Origin: Acidovorax delafieldii
Lineage (GTDB): Bacteria; Pseudomonadota; Gammaproteobacteria; Burkholderiales; Burkholderiaceae_C
Direction: 5' to 3'
Assembly: GCA_002377855.1 (NCBI GenBank)
Contig: DFQQ01000023.1
Span: 124,001 to 188,000, forward strand
DNA: 64,000 nucleotides
In this document: piece after piece, positions 27,800-37,947 of the stretch
How positions within the stretch are numbered: the stretch's first letter is position 1
How the letters are laid out: the number at the start of each line of letters is the position of its first letter
Translations under genes and position numbers: made by a program
The notes under the pieces: generated by a model
Databases searched by the model: none
Seen by the model: the letters and a program-made list of their open reading frames with translations, nothing else
What the model was told of the DNA's origin: nothing

Positions 27800-28909
27800 T
27801 CAGGCGTGCTTTTGTTCAAATTCTCGCATGTAGGTCACCAGCGCCTGCACGCCTTCCAGGGGCATGGCGTTGTAGAGGCTGGCACGCATACCGCCCACGG
27901 ACTTGTGGCCCTTGAGTTGCAGCAGGCCGCGTTCGCGGGCACCGGTCAGGAATGCCTCGTTGCGGCTTTCATCGCGCAGGAAGAACGGAATGTTCATGCG
28001 CGAGCGGCAGTTCACTGCCACTTTGTTCACGTAAAACTGGGAGTTGTCGATCGCGCTGTACAGCAGTTCGGCTTTGGTGATGTTGCGCTGTTCCATCGCA
28101 GCAATGCCGGTCAGCGCCCCCTCTTGCTGGCGCTTGAGCCATTGGAAGGTAAGGCCTGCCACGTAAATGCCCCAGGTGGGTGGGGTGTTGTACATCGACT
28201 GGTTTTCAGCCACGATTTTGTAGTCGAAGGCGCTGGGGCAGATGGGCAGGGCGTGGCCGAGCAGGTCTTCGCGCACGATCACCAGCGTCAGGCCTGCGGG
28301 CCCCAGGTTCTTTTGTGCCCCGCCAAAAGCCGCACCAACGCGCGACCAGTCCACGCTGCGGGATGCAACGTGGGAGGAAAAATCAATCACCAGCGGGGCA
28401 TCGCTGCCGAGGCTTTGGAGGTCAGGCAGCTGCTGGAACTCCACACCGTGGATGGTTTCGTTGCTGCACAGGTGCACGTAGCTGGCGCCCTTGCTCAGCT
28501 CCCAGGTTTCAGGGGCGGGCAGCGTGGTAAAGCCCGAGCCCTGCCCAGAGGCAACGATCCGCGATTCAGAAACGTACTTCAGGGCTTCTTTTTGGGATTT
28601 CTGGCTCCAGCTGCCAGTCACCACGAAGTCCACCGTAGCGGCACGCGACAGGTTCAGCGGCACGATGGCGTTTTCTGCCAATCCGCCACCTTGCATGAAG
28701 AGAATCTTGAACTGCGCCGGCACGGCGAGCAGTTCCCTCAGATCCGCCTCGGCTTGTTCGTAGATGGAGATGAATTCCCTGCCCCGATGGCTCATCTCCA
28801 TCACTCCCATGCCACTGCCGTGCCAGTTCAGCATTTCGGCGGCAGCTTGTTGGAGGACTTCGGCGGGGATGGCTGCGGGGCCGGCAGAGAAGTTGTAGGG
28901 GCGGTTCAT
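27800..28909 (-). CDS. serC: Phosphoserine aminotransferase
   Basis: PLP-dependent class V aminotransferase for serine and pyridoxal phosphate synthesis, 369 residues. N-terminal NFSAGPAAIP and PLP lysine in GGAQKNLGPAG are present. It starts 107 bp downstream of gyrA, with a dispersed repeat in the gap, and precedes pheA. Confidence 0.95.
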   Translation of the reverse strand: MNRPYNFSAGPAAIPAEVLQQAAAEMLNWHGSGMGVMEMSHRGREFISIYEQAEADLRELLAVPAQFKILFMQGGGLAENAIVPLNLSRAATVDFVVTGSWSQKSQKEALKYVSESRIVASGQGSGFTTLPAPETWELSKGASYVHLCSNETIHGVEFQQLPDLQSLGSDAPLVIDFSSHVASRSVDWSRVGAAFGGAQKNLGPAGLTLVIVREDLLGHALPICPSAFDYKIVAENQSMYNTPPTWGIYVAGLTFQWLKRQQEGALTGIAAMEQRNITKAELLYSAIDNSQFYVNKVAVNCRSRMNIPFFLRDESRNEAFLTGARERGLLQLKGHKSVGGMRASLYNAMPLEGVQALVTYMREFEQKHA

Positions 28910-28920
28910 CTGTTCAACAT

Positions 28921-28978
28921 AAAAAGAGCCTCCAGCGCTTGCTGTGTAAGCGGTAGAAGCTCTGAATTTAATAGCGGC
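28921..28978 (+). repeat. Dispersed repeat between gyrA and serC
   Basis: AAAAAGAGCCTCCAGCGCTT, TGTAAGCGG, AGAAGCTCTGAATTTAATAG. It occupies more than half of the 107-bp gap just upstream of serC. Confidence 0.7.
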
Positions 28979-29016
28979 GGTTGCTTTGGTGCATACCGCA
29001 GCGTCGTTGCATGGGC

Positions 29017-31683
29017 TTAAGCCGCAGGCGTGGTGCCATCGTCTGGGATGCCGCTGCCCTCTGCGGGGTTGTCTGCATCAGGGGCTCCATCGGCCACATT
29101 CGCATCGTTCTCCACTATCCGCTGCAGCCCGCTGAGCTTGGATCCCTCGTCCAGCGCAATCAACGTCACGCCCTGTGTGGCTCGGCCGAGTTCACGGATC
29201 TCTGAAACCCGCGTGCGCACCAGCACGCCCTTGTCCGTGATCAGCATGATTTCATCGTGTCCATGCACCAGCGTGGCGGCCACTACCTTGCCGTTGCGCT
29301 CGCTCTGCTGAATGGCGATCATGCCTTTGGTGCCTCGACCATGGCGCGTGTACTCAACAATGCTCGTGCGTTTGCCGTAGCCGTTTTCGGTAGCAGTCAG
29401 AACGCTTTGCGTTTCGTCTTCGGCCACCAGCATGGCGATGACGCTCTGGCCTTCTTCCAGAGTCATGCCGCGCACGCCGCGGGCCTGGCGACCCAAGGGG
29501 CGAACGTCGTTTTCGTCAAAGCGCACAGCTTTGCCGCCATCGCTGAACAGCATCACATCGTGCTTGCCGTCTGTAAGGGCTGCGCCGATCAGGTAGTCGC
29601 CGTCGTCCAGATTGACGGCGATGATCCCGCCCTTGCGCGGGTTGTTGAACTCGTCAAGAGCCGTCTTCTTGACGGTACCCATGCTGGTTGCCATGAAGAC
29701 ATAGTGGTCAGCAGGGAACGTGCGCATTTCCCCGGTGAGGGCCAGCACTACATTGATCTTCTCGCCTTCTTGCAGCGGGAACATGTTGACGATGGGGCGC
29801 CCGCGCGAGCCGCGCGAACCGGCTGGCACTTCCCACACCTTGAGCCAGTACAGCCGGCCGCGGTTAGAGAAGCACAGGATGTAGTCGTGCGTGTTGGCGA
29901 TGAAGAGCTGGTCAATCCAGTCGTCTTCCTTGGTCGCTGTGGCCTGCTTGCCTCGGCCGCCACGCTTTTGGGCTCGGTATTCCGACAGGGGCTGGCTCTT
30001 GATGTAGCCGGTGTGGCTGAGCGTGACCACCATGTCGGTCGGCGTGATCAGGTCTTCTGTAGAGAGGTCTTGGGCGCTGTACTCGACGATGCTGCGGCGA
30101 GCGCCGAGCTTGTGCTGGCCGAATTCGGTCTTGATGGAGGTGAGTTCGTCACCAATGATGACCGACACGCGCTCTGGCTTGGCAAGAATGTCGAGCAGGT
30201 CTTCGATGACCGCCATGACTTCCTTGTATTCGGCAACGATCTTGTCCTGCTCCAGACCAGTCAGGCGTTGCAGGCGCATCTGCAGGATTTCCTGGGCCTG
30301 GGTTTCTGAGAGGCGGTACAGGCCGTCCTGGCCCATGCCCAATTCCTTTTCAAGGCCGTCGGGGCGGTAGTCATCAGCGTTGACCACACCGCCATCCGCG
30401 CGGGTGCGGGTCAGCATCTCGCGCACCAGCTTGCTGTCCCACGAGCGGGTCATCAGCTCGGCCTTGGCCACCGGTGGCGTGGGCGCGTTGCGGATGATGG
30501 CAATGAAGTCATCGATGTTGGCCAGCGCAACCGCCAGGCCTTCCAGCACGTGGCCACGGTCGCGCGCCTTGCGTAGTTCGAACACCGTGCGGCGGGTGAC
30601 CACCTCGCGGCGATGCTGCAAAAAGACGCTGATCAGGTCCTTCAAGTTGCACAGGCGCGGCTGACCGTCGATCAGCGCCACCATGTTCATGCCGAACGTG
30701 TCTTGCAGCTGCGTCTGCTTGTACAGGTTGTTAAGCACCACCTCGGGCACTTCGCCGCGCTTGAGCTCGATCACCAGGCGCATGCCCGACTTGTCGGACT
30801 CATCCTGGATGTGGCTGATGCCTTCGATCTTCTTCTCGTGCACCAGTTCGGCCATCCGCTCCTGCAGGGTCTTCTTGTTGACCTGGTAGGGCAGCTCGTC
30901 AACGATGATCGCCTGGCGCTGGCCGCGATCGATGTCCTCGAAATGGCACTTGGCCCGCATCACCACCTTGCCGCGACCGGTGCGGTAGCCATCCTTTACA
31001 CCATTGATGCCGTAGATGATGCCGGCGGTGGGGAAGTCGGGCGCCGGGATGATCTCCATCAGGTCATCAATGGAGGTGTCCGGGTTACGCAGCATGTGCA
31101 GGCAGGCGTCCACCACCTCGTTGAGGTTGTGCGGTGGAATATTGGTGGCCATGCCCACCGCAATACCGGCAGAGCCATTGACCAGCAAATTGGGAAGCTT
31201 GCTGGGCAATACCAGCGGCTCCTTTTCACTGCCGTCGTAATTGGGGCCGAAATCGACGGTTTCCTTGTCGATGTCGCCCAGCATTTCGTGGGCGATCTTT
31301 GCCAAGCGGATTTCGGTATAGCGCATGGCAGCAGCGTTATCACCGTCCACCGATCCGAAGTTGCCTTGGCCGTCCACCAGCATGTGTCGCAGCGAGAAGT
31401 CTTGCGCCATCCGCACGATGGTGTCGTACACCGCCGAGTCGCCGTGCGGGTGGTATTTACCGATCACGTCGCCAACAATGCGGGCCGATTTCTTGTAAGG
31501 ACGGTTCCAGTCATTGTTGAGTTCGTGCATGGCAAACAGCACGCGCCTGTGAACAGGCTTCAAACCATCGCGTGCGTCGGGCAGGGCCCGGCCAACAATC
31601 ACGCTCATCGCGTAATCGAGGTAACTGCGCCGCATTTCTTCTTCAAGACTGATCGGCAGGGTTTCTTTGGCAAACTGGGTCAT
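29017..31683 (-). CDS. gyrA: DNA gyrase subunit A
   Basis: 888 residues from ATG 31683 (MTQFAKETLPISLEEEMRRS). A longer frame to 31749 has no support. Catalytic tyrosine lies in AAMRYTEIRLA. The quinolone-resistance region reads HPHGDSAVYDTIVRMAQDFS, with Ser and Asp at the two main resistance positions (the susceptible form). The GyrA box QKRGGRGK and a six-bladed C-terminal propeller follow. Head of the gyrA-serC-pheA-tyrA-aroA/cmk run. Confidence 0.98.
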   Translation of the reverse strand: MTQFAKETLPISLEEEMRRSYLDYAMSVIVGRALPDARDGLKPVHRRVLFAMHELNNDWNRPYKKSARIVGDVIGKYHPHGDSAVYDTIVRMAQDFSLRHMLVDGQGNFGSVDGDNAAAMRYTEIRLAKIAHEMLGDIDKETVDFGPNYDGSEKEPLVLPSKLPNLLVNGSAGIAVGMATNIPPHNLNEVVDACLHMLRNPDTSIDDLMEIIPAPDFPTAGIIYGINGVKDGYRTGRGKVVMRAKCHFEDIDRGQRQAIIVDELPYQVNKKTLQERMAELVHEKKIEGISHIQDESDKSGMRLVIELKRGEVPEVVLNNLYKQTQLQDTFGMNMVALIDGQPRLCNLKDLISVFLQHRREVVTRRTVFELRKARDRGHVLEGLAVALANIDDFIAIIRNAPTPPVAKAELMTRSWDSKLVREMLTRTRADGGVVNADDYRPDGLEKELGMGQDGLYRLSETQAQEILQMRLQRLTGLEQDKIVAEYKEVMAVIEDLLDILAKPERVSVIIGDELTSIKTEFGQHKLGARRSIVEYSAQDLSTEDLITPTDMVVTLSHTGYIKSQPLSEYRAQKRGGRGKQATATKEDDWIDQLFIANTHDYILCFSNRGRLYWLKVWEVPAGSRGSRGRPIVNMFPLQEGEKINVVLALTGEMRTFPADHYVFMATSMGTVKKTALDEFNNPRKGGIIAVNLDDGDYLIGAALTDGKHDVMLFSDGGKAVRFDENDVRPLGRQARGVRGMTLEEGQSVIAMLVAEDETQSVLTATENGYGKRTSIVEYTRHGRGTKGMIAIQQSERNGKVVAATLVHGHDEIMLITDKGVLVRTRVSEIRELGRATQGVTLIALDEGSKLSGLQRIVENDANVADGAPDADNPAEGSGIPDDGTTPAA

Positions 31684-31906
31684 TTGGACGGCGGTGGCAG
31701 CAAAGGAGAGCCATTTTAGGCTTAGATGCTTGTAGCGCCCGTGCAACATATGCGGGCTATTGCGGTTTTGTCCTACTGTGCCTTATGAGCTAGAGCCGCT
31801 TTTCGCCTGTTACGTATGGCACAATCGTTTTAACGTTTTGGGTGGTGGTCACCCTAAGCGTCCTGATTCGCAGCGCGGCTGCGGCTTTTTCCCCAAGAGG
31901 AGAACC

Positions 31907-32551
31907 ATGAAGAAACTGAACAAAGTGGCGATGTTGTTTGCCTCTGCAGCGCTCGCAACCGCCGCTGGCGCACAAACTGTAGACAACTGGAAGAACGGTT
32001 CCGGCGATCTGGTCTGGAAGAACGGCACCAACGAACTGTGCTGGCGCAATTCCAACTGGACGCCTGCAACTGCAGCTCCTGGTTGCGACGGCGCTATCGC
32101 CGCTCCTGCTGCTGCTCCTGCCGCCGCTCCTGCTGCTGCTCCTGCCGCTCCAGCAGCCGCCGCTCCAGCTGCAGCTGCTCCAGCCGTTGCTGCTCAGAAG
32201 GTGACTTACGCTGCTGACGCGTTCTTCGACTTCGACAAGTCCGTCCTGAAGCCAGAAGGCAAGGCGAAGCTGGACGATCTGGTTTCCAAGGTCAAGGGCA
32301 TCAATCTGGAAGTCATCATTGCTGTGGGTCACACTGACTCGGTGGGCTCTGATGCATATAACCAGAAGCTGTCTGTGCGCCGTTCCGAAGCTGTTAAGGC
32401 TTATCTGGTGTCCAAGGGCATCGAAAAGAACCGCGTCTACACTGAAGGCAAGGGCGAAAAGCAGCCTGTGGCCGACAACAAGACCGCCGAAGGCCGCGCA
32501 AAGAACCGCCGCGTGGAAATCGAAGTGGTTGGTACCCGCGCCACCAAGTAA
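31907..32551 (+). CDS. OmpA-family outer-membrane protein
   Basis: 214 residues from ATG 31907 with an AAGAGGAGAA ribosome-binding site. Signal peptide MKKLNKVAMLFASAALATAAGA; short N-terminal segment with two tandem W-K-N-G motifs and two Cys; an Ala/Pro linker of about 35 residues; then an OmpA C-terminal peptidoglycan-binding domain (FFDFDKSVLKPEG, GHTDSVGSDAYNQKLSVRR, NRRVEIEV). No beta-barrel is present, so it probably bridges envelope and wall. A strong terminator follows. Confidence 0.9.
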   Translation: MKKLNKVAMLFASAALATAAGAQTVDNWKNGSGDLVWKNGTNELCWRNSNWTPATAAPGCDGAIAAPAAAPAAAPAAAPAAPAAAAPAAAAPAVAAQKVTYAADAFFDFDKSVLKPEGKAKLDDLVSKVKGINLEVIIAVGHTDSVGSDAYNQKLSVRRSEAVKAYLVSKGIEKNRVYTEGKGEKQPVADNKTAEGRAKNRRVEIEVVGTRATK

Positions 32552-32565
32552 TCTTTGATTACCCC

Positions 32566-32593
32566 AAAAAAGCCCCGCTTCGGGGCTTTTTTT
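32566..32593 (+). terminator. Intrinsic terminator after the OmpA-like gene
   Basis: AGCCCCG-CTT-CGGGGCT hairpin (32571-32587) followed by a run of T. An A-run on the left also lets it act on the other strand. Confidence 0.9.
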
Positions 32594-32651
32594 ATGGCCA
32601 AAGAGAATCCCTTTTTTGAGTGCGCACTGAGCCTTGGTGGAAAATGGCGCC

Positions 32652-33362
32652 ATGACTGAAGCACTCAACGCAGACCCTGCTGAACTGGCCAAATTTTCGG
32701 ATCTAGCCCATCATTGGTGGGACCCAGAGAGCGAATTTCGCCCTTTGCATCAAATCAACCCTTTGCGTCTGGGATGGATCAGCTCCATCGTCGGCCTTGA
32801 TCAACAGCGCGTTCTTGACGTTGGATGTGGCGGCGGAATATTGGCTGATTCCATAGCCCGGAAAGGCGCCGACGTCACTGGGATTGATTTAGCCTCCAAA
32901 TCGCTGCGTGTGGCGCAATTGCATGCGCTTGAAACTGGTACTCCGAATATCCAGTACCGGGAGGTCAGCGTTGAAACGCTAGCGCAAGAGACGCCCGAGA
33001 GCTTTGACGTCGTGACCTGCATGGAGATGCTTGAGCACGTTCCGGACCCAAACTCTGTGGTCCAAGCTTGCGCAAAGCTGGTCAAGCCGGGTGGATGGGT
33101 TTTTTTCTCGACACTGCACCGCAGCGCCAAGGCCTTTATGTTGGCTATCGTGGGTGCGGAATATGTGCTCAACATGCTGCCCCGCGGCACGCATGAATAC
33201 GACAAGATGATTCGCCCTAGCGAGTTGGCCTCGAGTTGTCGCGGAGCCGGGTTGGACGTTATCCATACACGGGGGCTTGAATACAACCCCATTACGCAAA
33301 GATATTCTTTGACTTCAGATACCAGCGTCAACTACATGTTGGCCACACGCAAATTTTCCTGA
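32652..33362 (+). CDS. ubiG: Ubiquinone biosynthesis O-methyltransferase
   Basis: SAM-dependent methyltransferase for the two O-methylations of ubiquinone, 236 residues. AKFSDLAHHWWDPESEFRPLH is family-typical; SAM motif VLDVGCGGGILA. ATG 32652 is chosen over GTG 32634 because homologues start near here. The neighbouring ubiG-gph order is common in Burkholderiales. Confidence 0.94.
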   Translation: MTEALNADPAELAKFSDLAHHWWDPESEFRPLHQINPLRLGWISSIVGLDQQRVLDVGCGGGILADSIARKGADVTGIDLASKSLRVAQLHALETGTPNIQYREVSVETLAQETPESFDVVTCMEMLEHVPDPNSVVQACAKLVKPGGWVFFSTLHRSAKAFMLAIVGAEYVLNMLPRGTHEYDKMIRPSELASSCRGAGLDVIHTRGLEYNPITQRYSLTSDTSVNYMLATRKFS

Positions 33363-33372
33363 CACTTTGCGC

Positions 33373-34038
33373 ATGTTCAAAGACGTTGCAGCCGTCCTGT
33401 TTGATCTGGACGGAACCTTGGTCGACAGCGCACCTGACTTGGGGGCTGCTGCTGATCAGATGCGAACAGACCGCGGACTCCCCTCATATCCATTTGACCA
33501 CTACCGTTCCATGGCCGGAGCGGGCGCGCGAGGAATGCTGCAGCAGGCTTTTGGTATGACCCCGGAACATCCTGATTTCCCTGCGATGCGCGAAGAGTTT
33601 TTTGGCAACTACGAGAGGCGTTTGACCGCGCTCACCTCGGTGTTTGATGGAGTAGATCTTTTGCTGCGCACGCTACAGGATCACAACATCCCCTGGGGAA
33701 TCGTCACCAACAAATCCTCGCGTTTCACCGAACCCCTGGTGGGTGCAATTGCGATGTTCGCTTCTGCCAGCGTCGTAATCAGCGGAGACACTACGCCTCA
33801 TTCCAAACCTCATCCGGCTCCGCTGCTTGAAGCCGCTCGGCGCCTTGCAGTTGCTCCCGGACGTTGTGTGTACGTGGGTGACGATGAGCGGGATATCGTG
33901 GCAGGGCATGCTGCAGGCATGGCAACGGTGAGTGCAACTTATGGGTACCTGGGTGCTCGAAGCGACGTTACTGCTTGGAACGCCCATGCCTCAATTAATT
34001 CTCCGACAGAGCTCTTGCAATGGATCGCTCTGACCTAA
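33373..34038 (+). CDS. gph: Phosphoglycolate phosphatase
   Basis: HAD-superfamily phosphatase, 221 residues from ATG 33373; a TTG at 33367 would add only two residues. HAD motif I LFDLDGTLVDS, motif II TNKS, motif III HPAPL with K in SKPHP, and motif IV YVGDDERDI. Clears 2-phosphoglycolate. The ssrA promoter lies in its 3' end. Confidence 0.92.
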   Translation: MFKDVAAVLFDLDGTLVDSAPDLGAAADQMRTDRGLPSYPFDHYRSMAGAGARGMLQQAFGMTPEHPDFPAMREEFFGNYERRLTALTSVFDGVDLLLRTLQDHNIPWGIVTNKSSRFTEPLVGAIAMFASASVVISGDTTPHSKPHPAPLLEAARRLAVAPGRCVYVGDDERDIVAGHAAGMATVSATYGYLGARSDVTAWNAHASINSPTELLQWIALT

Positions 34039-34041
34039 AAT
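34013..34041 (+). promoter_or_regulatory. Putative ssrA promoter within the 3' end of gph
   Basis: TAAAAT at 34036-34041 sits 9 bp before the tmRNA 5' end, with TCTTGC (34013-34018) 17 bp upstream as a weak -35. Only 12 bp separate the gph stop from tmRNA, so the promoter must overlap gph. Confidence 0.5.
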
Positions 34042-34050
34042 AGGAGCCTT

Positions 34051-34437
34051 GGGGCTGTCCTGGTTTCGACGTGGGTTCGGAATCGGTGTGGTGCATGTCG
34101 AGCTTGAGTCACGCTCGTAAATCTCGATTTAAAAAACTAACTGCAAACGACGAACGTTTCGCACTCGCTGCTTAATTGCCAGTGAGCCTTGCAACAGTTG
34201 GCCGATGGGCTGGGCAAGGGGGTTCTGAGCAATCAGAACCTCCCGGCTGCAAGGATAATTACATGGGCTGGCCCTGATCCGGGTACCTTGGGTTGGGGTA
34301 AGAAAATAGGGTGCTGGCTGCTGATGTAGCGTGCGACTGCGCGACATCAGCGGCGAGAATTAAATCAGACCGCTAAACATGTAGATCTGCTCGATGAAGG
34401 CTTGCGGACGCGGGTTCAATTCCCGCCAGCTCCACCA
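34051..34437 (+). ncRNA. ssrA: tmRNA
   Basis: One-piece transfer-messenger RNA for trans-translation. The 5' GGGGCTGTCCTGG pairs with the 3' end CCAGCTCCACCA, and the T-arm CGGGTTCAATTCCCG is complete. The tag frame starts at GCA 34143 and reads ANDERFALAA, stop TAA 34173-34175. Its 3' end is the attachment side of the island that follows. Terminator at 34446. Confidence 0.97.
34402..34422 (+). repeat. Putative attL core in the tmRNA T-arm
   Basis: 21 bp of the tmRNA 3' region, ending in CGGGTTCAATTC, recur at 47045-47065 with two mismatches in the same orientation. The two copies bracket the integrase and foreign genes. Confidence 0.35.
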
Positions 34438-34445
34438 CGCAAGAC

Positions 34446-34484
34446 ACCGCTACACACTGGAAACCCCAGTCTGTGGCGGTTTTT
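34446..34484 (+). terminator. Intrinsic terminator of ssrA
   Basis: ACCGC…CTGG AAAC CCAG…GCGGT hairpin followed by TTTTT at 34480-34484, 9 bp after the tmRNA CCA end. Confidence 0.75.
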
Positions 34485-34538
34485 CTTTGTGCCTCGGTGT
34501 CGTGTGGTGTCCTGAAATTCGCACCGAATTCGCACGGG

Positions 34539-35370
34539 TCACAACGATCCCACAATGCGCAACTCCGGCGTGGGCTTTTGGTAGTCCTCGCGGATGAACC
34601 GGCCGTAGGTGCGGAACACCATTTCCACATCCTCGTGGCCCAGTTGGGCGGCCACGTACCAAGGGTTGTGCCCACCGGTGAGTAGGGTGGAGGCGTAGGC
34701 GTGCCTGACTTGGTATGGGTTGCGGTAATCTACGCCTGAGCGCGTACCGACCGCCAGCCAGAAGGTTTTGCGCACCTGGGCATCGGTGGACCATGGCATG
34801 CCGTCCCGCGGGTTCAGCCAGACTCGCGCCCTTGGCCTCAGAGATAGCCCGCTGCGCCTGCAGGGCGGCTAGTGCGCTGCCATCCAGATCCACTGCCCGG
34901 ATGCCTGCCGCCGTCTTTGGCGCCTTGATGACCCCGGCAACCTGGTTCTGCTCAACACGAGCAACTTTCCTATCCCAGTCGATGTGCCTCCACTCCAGCG
35001 CCTGAAGTTCGCCAGGGCGCAGGCCCGTCGCAAACCAGAACTGGAGCATGGGCCGCTCGTCAGGCCGGCGGGCGCCCAGCAGGGCCGTGGGTGCTGCCGC
35101 AGAAAATGGACTTACCACACAGCCTCTGGCCTTGGCCATCTGCCGGATCAGCTTGGCCAGTGCAGTGCGGTCGAACGGGTTGAAGTCGTTCAGCTCGTTA
35201 TTGAGGGCATCGTCAAACACACGCAGCGGGGTGAAGGGGACAGTTTGCTGTTCGACACCTGGAGCTCGTAGCTGGGTGAGCAGCGCCTCCATGAGCGTGC
35301 TGTCCTTTTTTGGCGCAGCCGCGCGTGGGCTGTCAGGGAAGTAGTCTTTTGGCGCCCATCGGAAACTGAG
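34539..35370 (-). pseudogene. Tyrosine recombinase (phage-type integrase), frameshifted and 5'-truncated
   Basis: Remains of a site-specific recombinase next to its likely target, ssrA. The upstream part (from about 35370, …SFRWAPKDYFPDSP…) carries the first catalytic Arg in FATGLRPGELQALEW. A one-base deletion near 34822 shifts the frame. The downstream part (34799-34539) has RHAYASTLLTGGHNP, AQLGHEDVEMVFRTYGRFI and thus the His-x-x-Arg/His and catalytic Tyr. The N-terminal arm-binding domain is missing where the IS21-family element begins. Cannot be active as written. Confidence 0.85.
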
Positions 35371-35463
35371 CCAGTTTTATTGGTAGTGTCGAAGCAAAAT
35401 TGAGCCGGGTGTTCAACCTACCCTGCTGTTTATTTAAGCAGCGGGGTTCGAGGAGTGATCACC

Positions 35464-37022
35464 ATGAACATGATTGGCAGGATCCGACAGCTGCACGTGA
35501 GGGACAAGCGGTAGGAGCGCGAGATAGCGCGCATGACGGGGCTGTCGCGCAACACGGTGTCGAAGTGGCTGCGGGCACCGGTTGCCGAGGCACCGAAGTA
35601 CCGGCACGAAACCGAACAAGTTGGGTGCATTTGAGGCGGCGCTGAAGCAGGCGTTGACGGCCGATGCGCGACGGACCGAGCACGAGAGGCGCACGGCACG
35701 TGCGCTGCACACCGAGATCAAGGCGGCAGGCTACGACGGCGGTTACTCGGCCGTCACTGACTTCGTTCGAGCGTGGCGCCAGGGCGAGGGACAAGCAGTC
35801 AACGTCACCGGGTTCGTTCCACTGACCTTCGAGCTCGGCGAGGCCTTCCAGTTCGATTGGAGCGAAGAAGGCCTGGTCGTCGGCGGCATCTACTACCGCA
35901 TGCAGGTGTCGCACCTGAAGCTGTGCGCGAGCCGTGCGTTCTGGCTGGTGGCGTACCCGAGCTAAGGTCACGAAATGCTGTTCGACGCCCACACGAGGTC
36001 GTTTCCCGCACTGGGTGCTGTGGCGCGTCGCGGGATCTGCGACAACATGCGCACCGCCCTCGATGAGCGGTCCGCAAGGGCAAGGGCCGCATCGTCAACC
36101 CGCGCTTCTCGGTGATGTGCGCGCACTACCTGTACGACCCTGACTTCTGCAACGTCGCCTCAGGCTGGGAGAAGGGGCGTGTGGAGAAGAACGTGCAGGA
36201 CAGTCGTCGGCGCATCTGGATGGACGCAGCCCGGCGCCGCTTCGGCTCCTTCGTCGAACTCAATGCCCGGCTGGCGGAGCGATGCCGAGCACCGTGGAAC
36301 AAGGTGCGCCACCCCGAGCACAGCCAGTTCAGCGTGGCCGAGATGCTCGAGCACGAGCGTCCCCACCTGATGCCCATGCCTGAGCCCTTCGATGGCTACG
36401 TAGAGAAGCCTGCCCGTGTGTCGAGCACCTGTCTGGTGTCGGTGGCACGCAACCGCTACTCGGTGCCCTGCGAGCTGGCCGGGCAGACGGTCAGCACGCG
36501 GCTGTATTCGGGCGGCATCGTGGTTGTTGCCCGTGATGCGGTGGTCGCGCGACACGAGCGCCTGAGCGCCTCTGGCGGCGCCCGCTACGACTGGCAGCAC
36601 TACATTCTGCTCATCCAGCGCAAGCCTGGTGCATTGAGGAACGGTGCGCCCTTCGCAGACATGCCCGAGGCACTGCAGCAACTGCGCCGCGGCCCGCTGC
36701 GCGAGGCCGGTGGAGATCGCGTGATGGCGCAGGTGTTGGCCATCGTGCCGACGGCGGGCTGGACGCGGTGATCGTGGCGGTCGAGTTGGCACTGGAGAGT
36801 GGTCCGCCATCGGGCCGGGTGAGTGTGGGGCACTTCGTCAATGTGCTCGGGCGGCTCACCGCACCGGCAGCACCACAGAGTGCGCAGACGGCGCTGCAGA
36901 TCATCCGCCGCCGCTGGCCAACACGGCCCAATACGCCGGCTTGCGCGGACAGGAGGTGGACCAAGCGTGACGTGGCAGTCGAACTCAAGGTGTTGCCCCT
37001 GCACGCCATGGTCAGTGCCTAG
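35464..37022 (+). pseudogene. istA: istA transposase remnant (IS21 family)
   Basis: Begins at ATG 35464 (MNMIGRIRQLHVRDKR), then an in-frame TAG, then EIARMTGLSRNTVSKWLRAP, the helix-turn-helix of IstA. Later parts lie in different frames: 35582-35965 (FEAALKQALTADARR; FELGEAFQFDWSEEG, with the first catalytic Asp), 36112-36771 (WEKGRVEKNVQDSRRRIW, with the catalytic Glu region) and 36768-37022 (C-terminus). Several frameshifts and a nonsense codon make it inactive. Confidence 0.8.
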
Positions 37023-37771
37023 TGCGATCTGATGAGCAAGGTGCCGCGTCCGGCTTGGATGCCTCTCGCTGGCTGGTCGAGCACCTGCTGCAGTCGGAGA
37101 CCACAGACCGTTCGATGCGTTCTGTCCAGCATCACATGAACTCGGCGCGCTTCCCCGTGCACCGGGATCTGGCCGGCTTCGACTTCGATGCGTCGGCGGT
37201 CGACCAGAAGAAGCTGGTCCACCGGCTCGCGACGCGGGAATTCACGGAGGCCGCGCACAACGTGGTCTTGGTCGGTGGTCCGGGCACAGACAAGACCCAT
37301 CCGGCAACGGCTCTGGGCGTGTCGGGCATCGTGCGCCACAGCAAGCGCGTGTGGTTCTACTCGACGGTCGACCTGGTCAACGCCCTGGAGAAGGAGAAGG
37401 CTCAGGGCAAGGCCGGGCATATTGCGCTGAGCCTGCTGCGAATGGATCTGGTGATCCTGGACGAACTGGGCTACCTGCCGTTCAGCCAGGCCGGTGGTGC
37501 GCTGCTGTTCCACCTGCTGTCCAAGCTTTACGAGCACACCAGCGCGGTGATCACGACCAACCTGGACTTCGCCGAATGGTCGGCGGTGTTCGGGGACGCG
37601 AAGATGACACCTGCCTTGCTCAACCGCCTCACGCCCACTGTCACATCGTGGGGACAAGAAATGCGAGCCATCGGTTCCTGCACAGCAGCGTCACCGCGAA
37701 GAAACGCATCAAGGCCAGAGCAGACCCGCAAGACGGGCACCAAGGTCGATCCACCAGACGCCACCGATTGA
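37022..37771 (+). pseudogene. istB: istB helper ATPase remnant (IS21 family)
   Basis: IstB AAA+ helper. The P-loop reads GGPGTDKTH instead of GGPGTGKTH, losing a key Gly. Walker B LVILDELGYLPFSQ is intact. Near the 3' end the frame leaves the family sequence after LLNRLT: the +1 frame continues HCHIVGTRNASHRFLHSS…AKKRIKAR, then the original frame resumes at EQTRKTG. So two opposite frameshifts flank about 30 codons. Confidence 0.78.
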
Positions 37772-37947
37772 AGGCTACCGCTCTTGGCAAGGCGCTACGG
37801 GCTTCGCCCTTCGCGCCTTATGAGTTATCAGTAATGTCCTGCTGGTTGGGTAGCCGTCAGATCAGCACGATGCGCCGGGGTAGCTGATGCGTGACGTCAC
37901 CGAGGCGGGGTCACAACCTAATCAAACGGTTTGCCTGAGGAGCCACC

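Larger units (their letters stand above)
35375..37771 (+). mobile_element. Decayed IS21-family insertion sequence
   Basis: Contains istA and istB remnants in the usual order. The left edge lies near the AAACTGAGCCAG / AAATTGAGCCGG repeats at 35366-35402, which resemble the multiple end repeats of this family. I could not find a matching right end after istB, so the right boundary is uncertain and possibly deleted. Confidence 0.7.

Noticed and set aside
26654..29020. 788-codon plus-strand open frame
   Set aside because: Antisense to pheA and serC, which are both well supported.
34394..34597. Short plus-strand frame across the end of tmRNA
   Set aside because: Begins inside tmRNA and covers its terminator; not a gene.
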